A DNA stretch of 11,440 nucleotides from NCBI GenBank assembly GCA_900321505.1, contig ONWK01000142.1, positions 1 to 11,440 on the forward strand, written 5' to 3'. This stretch comes from an uncultured Eubacteriales bacterium. Lineage in GTDB: Bacteria; Bacillota; Clostridia; Lachnospirales; Lachnospiraceae. The number at the start of each line of letters is the position of its first letter. Position 1 is the stretch's first letter. The notes beneath the pieces are model-generated. The model saw only the letters and a list, made by a program, of their open reading frames with translations. It was not told the DNA's origin and made no database searches. This document shows, in pieces, positions 1 through 6,484 of this stretch. A program made the position numbers and the translations under genes.

Positions 1-5
1 AAAGA

Positions 6-36
6 CCTATGTGACACCTTCTCCAAGTCACATAGG
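6..36. other. Perfect 10-bp hairpin at the left edge
   Basis: CCTATGTGAC (6-15) pairs perfectly with GTCACATAGG (27-36) around an 11-base loop, and ATAGGCCTAT (32-41) is itself palindromic. On the minus strand the stem is followed by TCTTT at the window edge, so it could be a terminator, or a leader hairpin of a gene lying further left. The sequence ends too soon to decide. Confidence 0.45.
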
Positions 37-85
37 CCTATACCCCGTTCATTTACCCCCACGTAATGAATCAACTTATGTAAGG

Positions 86-94
86 ATTGTATCA
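86..94 (-). promoter_or_regulatory. Possible extended -10 promoter reading left
   Basis: The minus strand reads TGATACAAT, an extended -10 (TGn followed by TACAAT). No good -35 hexamer lies 17 bases upstream. It would drive a gene beyond the left edge. The surrounding 40-165 stretch is AT-rich and holds no gene; it also contains the inverted pair TTTGCAC (118-124) and GTGCAAA (142-148). This is only a weak promoter call. Confidence 0.25.
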
Positions 95-166
95 TATTTG
101 CATAAAAAATGAAAGCTTTTTGCACAAATTTGTCAATTTTCGTGCAAATGGACGAATTAACGCACA

Positions 167-212
167 AAAATGCTGCAATTCCGATGAAATGCCATCGAAA
201 AAGCAGCATTTT
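167..212 (-). terminator. Terminator after the CoA ligase gene
   Basis: AAAATGCTGC (167-176) and GCAGCATTTT (203-212) form a perfect 10-bp stem. A nested CGATG (182-186)/CATCG (193-197) hairpin fills the loop. On the minus strand the 3' arm runs into a U-rich stretch, about 20 bases beyond the TAA of the ligase gene. The A/T-flanked shape means it could stop transcription from either side. Confidence 0.65.
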
Positions 213-231
213 GCACAATAATCACTAAAGC

Positions 232-1866
232 TTATGATCTGTTTTCCTTATCAACAAGGTTCAGTGCACCATAGCGTTCCCTGAGAAGAGGCTTCTCTAT
301 CTTTCCGGTAGGATTACGGGGCACATCCGCGAAGATAAGCTTTCTGGGGCGCTTGTATCTCGGCAGTTCAAGACAGAAGTTATTGATCTCTTCTTCTGTA
401 GCTTCTTCACCGGGCTTAAACTCGATGATCGCAGCTGCGATCTCACCCTGGCGGGAATCGGGAAGTCCGATAACTGCAACATCCTTAATCTTCTGGTTCT
501 TCATCAGGAAGGCTTCAATCTGTACGGGATAGATATTCTCTCCGCCGCTGATGATAACATCCTTCTTGCGGTCCACAAGCCAGATAAATCCGTCCTCATC
601 AAGCCTTGCCATATCTCCGGTATACAGCCACTCGCCCTTTAAGGACTCCGCCGTTGCCTCGGGATTCTTGTAGTATTCGATCATCACACCGGGACCCTTG
701 ACGATAAGCTCTCCGACCTCTCCCTTGGGAACAGGCACGCCGTCCTCGTCAACGATATTAACCTCCCAGCCGTATCCCGGCACTCCGATAGCTCCGACAT
801 GGTCGATATTCTCAACACCGAGATGAACACAGCCTGGTCCGATGGATTCGGAAAGACCATAGTTTGTATCATAGTCATGCTTCGGGAAGATAGCCTTCCA
901 TCTTGAGATAAGAGACGCAGGTACGGGCTGTGCGCCGATATGCATGAGCCTCCACTGATCCAGCTCATAATCATCCTTGGAGAGTCTTCCGCTCTCCAGC
1001 GCTACCAGAATATCCTGAGCCCAGGGAACCAGCAGCCATACGATGGTACATTTTTCCTTTGAAACCGTATCCAGCACATCCTCCGGCTTGGTACCCTTCA
1101 AAAGTACCGCCTTGCTTCCTGAAATAAGACTTCCGAACCAGTGCATTTTAGCTCCTGTATGATAAAGCGGCGGAATGCAGAGGAACACGTCGTCCCTTGT
1201 CTGTCCGTGATGCGCCTGTTCTACCCTTGCCGAATGCATAAGCGCCTTATGCTCATGCAGGATAGCCTTGGGGAAACCGGTGGTACCGGAAGAGAAATAA
1301 ATCGCTGCATTGTCTGAATCAATGATGGGAATGTCAGGATTGGAGCTGCTGCAGTTAGCCACCAGCTCATTGTAATCCTCGGCAAATGAGGGGCAGCCCT
1401 CTCCGACATAGAACAGCAGACGGTTCCTTGATATTTTATCTGCGATCTCCTCTATACGTCCGATAAATGCAGGTCCGAAGATCAGTACATCCACATCCGC
1501 CAGATTGACACAGTATTCGATCTCCTCGGAATCATAGCGGAAGTTGAGGGGCACTGCTATGGCGCCGGTTTTCAGCACACCGAAGTATATCGGCAGCCAT
1601 TCCAGGCAGTTCATAAGAAGGATACCAACCTTATCATCCTTCTTGATGCCCCTGGACAAAAGAAGATGGGCGAAACGATTGGCCTTCTCATTGAAGACGC
1701 TCCATGTGATCTCCCTGCGGTATGCAGACTGAGGATTAGGCTCGGTCAGCTCATACTCTCTCCACGTCACCCTGCGGCGTTCCTGTATGGAAGGGTTCAC
1801 CTCCACTAAAGCCACATCGTTGGCGTAAATCTTTGCATTTCTTTCCAATAAATCTGTGATAGGCAT
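232..1866 (-). CDS. AMP-forming acyl/aryl-CoA ligase (FadD/CaiC-like)
   Basis: ANL-superfamily enzyme of 544 residues that adenylates a carboxylic acid and transfers it to CoA in the cytosol. All core motifs are present: the P-loop SSGTTGFPK (192-200), YGLSE (336-340), YTGD (415-418), the hinge segment DRKKDVIISGGENIYP (432-447), and the C-terminal PTGK motif with catalytic Lys522. Length is normal for the family. The ATG at 1866 has GGGGGA seven bases upstream. The gene lies downstream of iorAB but is separated by a terminator and has its own promoter, so it can be expressed separately. The substrate cannot be read from sequence. Next to iorAB, an arylacetate (phenylacetate, indoleacetate) is plausible; a medium-chain fatty acid or carnitine-like acid is the alternative. 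No signal peptide or membrane segment is visible. Confidence 0.95.
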   Translation of the reverse strand: MPITDLLERNAKIYANDVALVEVNPSIQERRRVTWREYELTEPNPQSAYRREITWSVFNEKANRFAHLLLSRGIKKDDKVGILLMNCLEWLPIYFGVLKTGAIAVPLNFRYDSEEIEYCVNLADVDVLIFGPAFIGRIEEIADKISRNRLLFYVGEGCPSFAEDYNELVANCSSSNPDIPIIDSDNAAIYFSSGTTGFPKAILHEHKALMHSARVEQAHHGQTRDDVFLCIPPLYHTGAKMHWFGSLISGSKAVLLKGTKPEDVLDTVSKEKCTIVWLLVPWAQDILVALESGRLSKDDYELDQWRLMHIGAQPVPASLISRWKAIFPKHDYDTNYGLSESIGPGCVHLGVENIDHVGAIGVPGYGWEVNIVDEDGVPVPKGEVGELIVKGPGVMIEYYKNPEATAESLKGEWLYTGDMARLDEDGFIWLVDRKKDVIISGGENIYPVQIEAFLMKNQKIKDVAVIGLPDSRQGEIAAAIIEFKPGEEATEEEINNFCLELPRYKRPRKLIFADVPRNPTGKIEKPLLRERYGALNLVDKENRS

Positions 1867-1883
1867 TTGTAAATCCCCCGTAT

Positions 1884-1912
1884 ATTATCTTGTGTTTGAA
1901 ACAACACTTCAA
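1884..1912 (-). promoter_or_regulatory. Sigma-A promoter of the CoA ligase gene
   Basis: On the minus strand TTGAAG (1907-1912, -35) and GATAAT (1884-1889, -10) are separated by exactly 17 bases. The expected start is about 10 bases before the ribosome site. The spacer holds an imperfect inverted repeat, GTGTT (1892-1896) and AACAC (1903-1907), which could bind a repressor, but this is speculative. Confidence 0.6.
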
Positions 1913-1942
1913 CATTTTAACACGCTATTGCGATAAAGTAAA

Positions 1943-1974
1943 GAAAAACGGCCATACAGCTATGACCGTTTTTT
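1943..1974. terminator. Terminator between iorB and the CoA ligase
   Basis: ACGGCCATA (1948-1956) and TATGACCGT (1961-1969) form a 9-pair stem, with one G-U pair in the minus-strand RNA, around a 4-base loop. The stem is flanked by A4-5 on one side and T5 on the other, so it can work in both directions. For the iorB transcript it begins 27 bases after the stop codon and ends in a UUUUC tract. Confidence 0.8.
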
Positions 1975-1996
1975 CCGGGAAGCCCCCTGAGGCCTC

Positions 1997-2578
1997 CTAC
2001 TCCCCGTATCCCTGTCTGAAAGCAGCCAGGTTGATGTCCACTGTCTTGGGCGGTACCTTGGCGCGGATCACTTTTTCCCACTCTTCCTTACTGTAATTCA
2101 TATGGCGGGCAGCCATACCGAGAACGATGACATTGAAGGTTCTGGTGTTGCCCAGCTTCTTCGCCTCTTCCATGGCATCGATGGCATATACCTTATACTT
2201 TGCGGAAAGACCTTCAATGATATTCTCCGGATATTCTTCGGTTCCTATAACTACCATCATCGGGTCGATGCGCTGGTCGTTAACTATGAGCACACCGTCC
2301 TTTTTAAGGAAATGCGCGTATCTTAAGGCTTCCAGACGCTCAAAGGCTATAAGTACATCGGCGCAGCCTTCTTCCACGATAGGTTCGGCAACAACCTCAC
2401 CCGGTTCTGTTGCATAACGCACATAGGTTACCACAGAACCGCCGCGCTGTGCCATTCCGTGAACCTCTGAAAGCTTTACGTCATATCCGGCCTGCTCTGC
2501 AAGCCCTCCTAAAATCCGGCTGGTGAGCAGGGTTCCCTGCCCTCCTACGCCGACGATCATAATATTCTTAACTGACAT
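1997..2578 (-). CDS. iorB: Indolepyruvate:ferredoxin oxidoreductase, beta subunit
   Basis: Small subunit (193 residues) of the IOR complex, which oxidatively decarboxylates aryl pyruvates made from aromatic amino acids to aryl-acetyl-CoA and reduces ferredoxin. The reaction is reversible. The chain is the POR/KOR gamma-type domain: the N-terminal glycine-rich GVGGQGTLLTSRILG (11-25) and the SEVHGMAQRGG segment (37-47) are typical of IorB and of related 2-oxoacid oxidoreductases. Length is normal. The ATG at 2578 has AAGGAG eight bases upstream. iorA precedes it in the same direction, but with an unusually long and structured 144-base spacer. A terminator follows. The adjacent iorA makes the assignment secure. 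Confidence 0.93.
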   Translation of the reverse strand: MSVKNIMIVGVGGQGTLLTSRILGGLAEQAGYDVKLSEVHGMAQRGGSVVTYVRYATEPGEVVAEPIVEEGCADVLIAFERLEALRYAHFLKKDGVLIVNDQRIDPMMVVIGTEEYPENIIEGLSAKYKVYAIDAMEEAKKLGNTRTFNVIVLGMAARHMNYSKEEWEKVIRAKVPPKTVDINLAAFRQGYGE

Positions 2579-2605
2579 TGTTTTTTCTCCTTACGATTAT
2601 GGGAT

Positions 2606-2700
2606 CCTTCGTCATGCTCCGAAGGAGCAGTTCGAACGAAGTGAGGGGTTGTGAACGATCTCCTTAATCGTTCACAAAGGTATACTGCACGATCCTTTGT
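2606..2700 (-). other. Structured iorA-iorB spacer with overlapping hairpins
   Basis: The 144-base gap between iorA and iorB holds at least three helices. ACAAAGG (2674-2680) pairs with CCTTTGT (2694-2700). TTGTGAACGAT (2649-2659) pairs perfectly with ATCGTTCACAA (2667-2677), which shares four bases with the first helix, so the two compete. A third stem, CTTCGT (2607-2612) with ACGAAG (2636-2641), encloses TGCTCC-GAA-GGAGCA (2615-2629). In the RNA sense, AAGGAG lies in the loop of the second hairpin, but no start codon follows it. No U-run follows any stem, so these are not ordinary terminators. It could be an RNA control element or a mobile repeat. Confidence 0.5.
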
Positions 2701-2722
2701 AATGCTGATCAGGTCTGCAGGC

Positions 2723-4510
2723 CTAGAATGATATTCCTCCTCCGGGAACGATACCTGCTTCCACAGCCTTCGGATTAGGATCAAGAGAGATCGCACCAAA
2801 GGGGCAGAGCTGCTGGCAGAGACCGCAGCCGTTGCACATGGTATCATCGATCACCGCACATCCGGTTTCAGGATCCTTCTTGATAGCCGGGCAGCCGGGC
2901 TTCAGGCAAAGGCCGCATTTTCTGCACTTCTCGGGATCAACGGAACATTTTCCTCTGGGAATATACTCCTTAAGCAGGGCGCAGGGTGACTGAGCGATGA
3001 TAACCGAAAGCTCTTCCCTTTCAACCTCTTCCTTTACAACCTTTTCCATCTCCTTAAGGTCAAAGGCATCAACCACCTTAACATGCTTTACGCCCAGAGC
3101 CTCACAGAGCACCTTAAGATCCACTGCATAGGTGGGTTCTCCGTTCAGCATCTTTCCTGTAGCGGGGTTGTCCTGATGACCGGTCATGCCTGTGGTGGAA
3201 TTGTCCAGAATGATCACGGTTCCGACAGCCTTGTTATATGCCATATTCATCAGAGAATTAACGCCGGTATGCAGGAAGGTGGAATCTCCGATCACTGCGA
3301 CCCATTTCTTCTGGAATTCTGTACCCTTTGCCTTCACGATACCGTGAAGCATGGATATACTTCCGCCCATGCAGAGCGTTGTATCGACAACGGAAAGGGG
3401 CGCTACAGCTCCAAGTGTATAACAGCCAATATCGCCGGATGCATGCAGTCCCAGCTTCTTCAGAACTGAAAATGTACTGCGGTGCGGGCATCCCGGACAG
3501 AGAATGGGAGGACGTCTGGGCACTTTGGCAGCCTCATCAATATCCAGAGGCTGGCCCAGAAGCTTCTCACGAAGCATATTTGCGCTGTATTCACCCTGCA
3601 GGGTAAAGAGCTCCTTACCTTCGCAGGCAATGCCCCAGGAACGGACCTCGGTCTCAATGAAGGGTTCCAGTTCCTCTATGATCACAAGGCGGTCCACTTT
3701 GGAGGCGAACTCCTCGATCAGCTTTCTCGGGAGAGGATAAACCATTCCAAGCTTCAGTACGCTGGCATGGGGCAGAACCTCCTTCACATACTGGTAGGGA
3801 ATTCCGCTTGTAATGATACCGATGGATGTATCATCGTAAGTAACCTTATTGATATCAAGCCCGCAGGCATCCTCAACCAGCTGCTTTTCCCGCTGCTCCA
3901 CAAAAATATGACGCAGCTTGGCATGGCCGGGCATCATGATATTCTTCGGAGAATTACGCACATATTCCTTATCCTCGGGAACAACGCGATCCTCGAGATT
4001 GACCACGCCCTGGGAATGCGCAAGGCGTGTGGTTGTACGAACGATCACGGGAGTATCATATTTCTCGGATATTTCAAATGCTCTTTTTGTAAATACACGG
4101 GCTTCCTCGCTGTCGGAGGGCTCGATCACCGGCACATGGGCCGAACGGCCTATCAAACGGGTATCCTGTTCATTCTGTGAGCTGTAAAGTCCGGGATCGT
4201 CTGCCACAACATAAACCAGCCCGCCCAAAGCTCCGATATAGGATGCGGTATAAAGCGGATCCGCCGCTACGTTGAGCCCCACACACTTCATGGAACACAT
4301 GGCACGGGTTCCGACAATGGACGCTCCCATGGCAACCTCGGCAGCAACCTTCTCATTTGGTGCCCATTCCGCATACACGCCTTCGTATTTGACCAGATTC
4401 TCGCTCACCTCTGTACTGGGTGTTCCCGGATAGGCTGAAGATACCTTTACTCCGGCCTCCCAGGCGCCTCTGGCGATCGCCTCATTACCCAACATGATCT
4501 TCTTTTCCAC
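2723..4510 (-). CDS. iorA: Indolepyruvate:ferredoxin oxidoreductase, alpha subunit
   Basis: Large subunit (595 residues) of IOR, carrying the thiamine diphosphate site and two iron-sulfur clusters. The N-terminal pyrimidine-binding domain opens with GNEAIARGAWEAGV and SAYPGTPSTE (25-34). The central TPP domain has CPGCPHR (338-344), GDIGCYTLG (359-367) and the metal-binding GDS...DNSTTGMTGHQDN region (408-448). The C-terminus is an 8Fe ferredoxin module: Cys529/532/535/540 and Cys559/562/565/569 in CxxCxxC spacing. Length is typical. The start is GTG at 4510 with GGGAG eight bases upstream. Cytosolic. No promoter is evident between the preceding fusion gene and this one. Without the inserted 154-bp element and its duplicated flank the gap would be about 44 bases, so it may originally have been cotranscribed with its upstream neighbour. 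Confidence 0.96.
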   Translation of the reverse strand: MEKKIMLGNEAIARGAWEAGVKVSSAYPGTPSTEVSENLVKYEGVYAEWAPNEKVAAEVAMGASIVGTRAMCSMKCVGLNVAADPLYTASYIGALGGLVYVVADDPGLYSSQNEQDTRLIGRSAHVPVIEPSDSEEARVFTKRAFEISEKYDTPVIVRTTTRLAHSQGVVNLEDRVVPEDKEYVRNSPKNIMMPGHAKLRHIFVEQREKQLVEDACGLDINKVTYDDTSIGIITSGIPYQYVKEVLPHASVLKLGMVYPLPRKLIEEFASKVDRLVIIEELEPFIETEVRSWGIACEGKELFTLQGEYSANMLREKLLGQPLDIDEAAKVPRRPPILCPGCPHRSTFSVLKKLGLHASGDIGCYTLGAVAPLSVVDTTLCMGGSISMLHGIVKAKGTEFQKKWVAVIGDSTFLHTGVNSLMNMAYNKAVGTVIILDNSTTGMTGHQDNPATGKMLNGEPTYAVDLKVLCEALGVKHVKVVDAFDLKEMEKVVKEEVEREELSVIIAQSPCALLKEYIPRGKCSVDPEKCRKCGLCLKPGCPAIKKDPETGCAVIDDTMCNGCGLCQQLCPFGAISLDPNPKAVEAGIVPGGGISF

Positions 4511-4530
4511 GTTTTTATCTCCCTTTATTA

Positions 4531-4538
4531 TATTACTC
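4531..4538. repeat. Target-site duplication, left copy
   Basis: TATTACTC lies directly outside the left GTAACTATTCAG terminus of the 154-bp element. It is repeated exactly at 4693-4700 outside the right terminus. Eight identical bases at both ends are what a DDE-type transposase leaves. Confidence 0.7.
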
Positions 4539-4692
4539 GTAACTATTCAGCGCCCCGGCTCCGCATCCGGAGCGTAGGATGGCCAGAGAGGCTTCGCCTC
4601 TTGGCCATCCCGTGAAAATCATAAAAATCAGTCTGGAAAGCAGGCTTTCCATCCGTGATTTTTATGATTTTCACGGGGTGCTGAATAGTTAC
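4539..4692. mobile_element. MITE-like 154-bp inverted-repeat element
   Basis: The element begins GTAACTATTCAG and ends CTGAATAGTTAC, perfect 12-bp terminal inverted repeats. These extend to about 18 bp (to GCGCCCC/GGGGTGC) with one mismatch. It is flanked by identical 8-bp direct repeats. It has no ORF. Inside are three hairpins: GCTCCG-CATC-CGGAGC; a 15-pair stem at 4577-4610 with one bulged base and a TTC loop; and a perfect 20-bp stem (4611-4630 with 4656-4675) capped by GGAAAGC/GCTTTCC. The left 36 bases are nearly identical to the 10110 copy. It sits between the fusion gene and iorA. It is non-autonomous, and its transposase source is not in the window. Confidence 0.75.
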
Positions 4693-4700
4693 TATTACTC
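4693..4700. repeat. Target-site duplication, right copy
   Basis: TATTACTC, identical to 4531-4538, lies immediately outside the CTGAATAGTTAC terminus. A short CGGC/GCCG hairpin (4700-4714) begins at its last base, next to the stop codon of the fusion gene. Confidence 0.7.
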
Positions 4701-4716
4701 GGCATAAAAAGCCGTT

Positions 4717-6453
4717 TTATAGTTCTTCGAAAGTCTTGTATCTCTCATTTCCAAGCCTTATATGTATCATCTTCCTGCTTTCTCTCCGCCGGTTGGACCA
4801 CAGACCCAGCCTGAGGGAAAATCGCCAGTCGTCCTGAGAACGGACGTCATCCAGAACAGACTTTACGGATATTACATTGAAAACAGGATTCATGAGCTCT
4901 ATATCCCGTCTGGGATCTCTCATGGCCAGCCGCCGCCTTCTGTATTCGGCTCCCGAGCGTTTGGTAAAGAAATTCAGCATCCGCCTTGCCCTCGGCGTCG
5001 GTATATCGAAAATGACATTGCAGCCCTGAAAGCTCTGATAAAGCCGGTTCAGGAAATTTTTCATTTCTTCCCTTGTCATATATGAGAAGATATTGCGCAC
5101 CACAAAGAGCAGGCCTCTGTCCATTTCCACGGAAAGCTGCGACATCCAGCTAAGGTCATTGAGGGATCTGTCGATCCGCCGCTCCCGTTCTCTTCTTTTC
5201 GTATATATACTCCGGGCCGCCAGCTTTCCCGGGCTGTCCAGGTCATACCAGAGAACCCGGTGGTTATCCACCCTGCTCAGCATGGTATCCAGGCTGCACC
5301 CTATATAAACCACCGTTCCGTTGGGATATTCCTTCAGGAAAAGGCTCACCGCATCATCAGCCGCCCTCTGGGTAGCCGCCTCAAGAAGGCTGAAGACGTT
5401 CCTGCCGTGGAACTCCGACACTGCTGTCCCGGGATTCTGCGACACATAACGGATAGCTTCCTCATCCCGGAAAAGCTCCGGAAAACGTTTGGACCACTCA
5501 GCACGGTCCCTGACCTCCTGAAGATACTGGTGCATGATAGCCGTATCCGTATCCAGCAGCAGATCATGAAGCACCTTCATGACATGCCTGGATTCCCGGC
5601 TGCCCTGCCTGAAATAAAAATCCTTAGCCATACCGGGATATTCGAAGTATTTTACCTCGATACCGGTATCCAGAACCTTTTCGGTAAATCTTCTGGCATA
5701 CGGGTTTTCGGGATCCCCCGTGCCTGAAACCACAAGTATATCCTTGCAGATATCCGTGAACTCTGCATATATTGGACTGGTGTATTCCGTCCGGCCTGCA
5801 TAATTCTTTACCCAGCAGCTGTCAATAAACTCTCTTCTGACCTTTTCCTCTTCCGCCTCTTTTTTATCTCTTCTTACCTTTGACTCAAGCTCCTGGTCAA
5901 AGTATTCCGTATCCATTTCCGGCGACAGAAATGCCAGCTTATCCGGATCCGGAAGTCCCTCCTTCCAGGTGAGCAGGCTCAGGGACAGCCCCAGGCCCGC
6001 ACCTGCGCCGCATCCCATGATGATCAGCGGCCCCGGCTCACGGTGTCTGCAGAAATCCCTGTAGGCGGGAAGCAGAAGGTCGAATACATCCTCACAGTCA
6101 TACTCCGGTGCAATGGGATATAAAGGAACCGTTACAGCCATATGACTTTTTTTGCAGAGCGTCAGTATAAACTGCCACTCCCTTTTACTGATCGGCAGCA
6201 TCCTTCTGCTGCTGTAGAGGTAGAAAATATTGCCCCTCGGCCGTTCAGGGATCAGCCTGTAGATCTGAAAGCCCTGAAGCTTATTTCTCTCCACCACAAG
6301 AGCATCAGAAATGAAGGAAGGAAGCAGCGTATCCTCCTTCCGCCTCTGAGCCAGAAGCCTGTCCTTCAGTTTTTTCTGCTCTGCTTCATATTCCATACTT
6401 ATACCATAATTATTCAGCCCCCCACGTTCCGGATATAAGGCATCCGGAGTCAT
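4717..6453 (-). CDS. Pseudo-hydrolase / degenerate methyltransferase fusion
   Basis: A protein of 578 residues (559 if it starts at Met20) with two recognisable folds. Residues ~55-300 resemble the HSL/steryl-acetyl-hydrolase type of alpha/beta hydrolase (YPIAPEY 112-118, LSPEMD 176-181, GTGDPE 244-249). The nucleophile elbow, normally GDSAGG, reads GCGAGAG (147-153) with Gly149 in place of serine. The catalytic His position in PGMAKDF (273-279) is Lys277. The HGG oxyanion motif is replaced by YSSRR. Residues ~350-530 match TcmP/LCM-type SAM methyltransferases (VVYIGCSLDT 381-390, RVLWYDLDSPGK 399-410). Here the usual GAGLDTR has become GCSLDTM, and the usual EG before the YM/YL motif is RN (453-454). 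Hence it is probably a non-catalytic or altered protein. No signal peptide or membrane segment is visible. Neither Met1 nor Met20 (codon 6394-6396) has a good ribosome site. Residues 1-19 read through a decayed repeat, so Met20 may be the true start. Function unknown. Confidence 0.85.
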   Translation of the reverse strand: MTPDALYPERGGLNNYGISMEYEAEQKKLKDRLLAQRRKEDTLLPSFISDALVVERNKLQGFQIYRLIPERPRGNIFYLYSSRRMLPISKREWQFILTLCKKSHMAVTVPLYPIAPEYDCEDVFDLLLPAYRDFCRHREPGPLIIMGCGAGAGLGLSLSLLTWKEGLPDPDKLAFLSPEMDTEYFDQELESKVRRDKKEAEEEKVRREFIDSCWVKNYAGRTEYTSPIYAEFTDICKDILVVSGTGDPENPYARRFTEKVLDTGIEVKYFEYPGMAKDFYFRQGSRESRHVMKVLHDLLLDTDTAIMHQYLQEVRDRAEWSKRFPELFRDEEAIRYVSQNPGTAVSEFHGRNVFSLLEAATQRAADDAVSLFLKEYPNGTVVYIGCSLDTMLSRVDNHRVLWYDLDSPGKLAARSIYTKRRERERRIDRSLNDLSWMSQLSVEMDRGLLFVVRNIFSYMTREEMKNFLNRLYQSFQGCNVIFDIPTPRARRMLNFFTKRSGAEYRRRRLAMRDPRRDIELMNPVFNVISVKSVLDDVRSQDDWRFSLRLGLWSNRRRESRKMIHIRLGNERYKTFEEL

Positions 6454-6470
6454 GAGAGGCTGTATTTAGG
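6406..6470. repeat. Decayed copy of the GTAACTATTCAG element
   Basis: ATAATTATTCAGC (6406-6418) differs from the GTAACTATTCAGC terminus of the two intact copies at two positions. It is followed by a C-run and by CATCCGGAG (6441-6449), as in those copies. A weak far end, GGCTGTATTTA, lies at 6458-6468. No target duplication remains. The first 19 codons of the fusion gene read through it. Confidence 0.4.
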
Positions 6471-6484
6471 ATCCTTTTCAGGGA

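Noticed and set aside
29..120. Possible leader peptide ATG AAC GGG GTA TAG on the minus strand near the left edge
   Set aside because: Four codons with no regulatory residue pattern; the downstream gene is not visible.
323..1866. Duplicated RxxTWxxxxxxA-like segments near residues 32-63 of the CoA ligase as an internal duplication
   Set aside because: A similar N-terminal stretch appears to be normal for this clostridial ligase group, so it is not treated as an anomaly.
3482..4180. 232-codon plus-strand reading frame opposite iorA
   Set aside because: It lies wholly within a well-supported iorA sequence and shows no motifs.
4527..4532. Perfect TATAAT on the minus strand just before iorA
   Set aside because: Transcription would start at the iorA ribosome site itself, and no -35 lies 16-18 bases upstream.
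4700..4718. CGGC/GCCG hairpin after the fusion gene as its terminator
   Set aside because: The stem has only four pairs and in the minus-strand direction is followed by AGTAATAG, not a U-run. The T-run is on the plus side, where nothing is transcribed.
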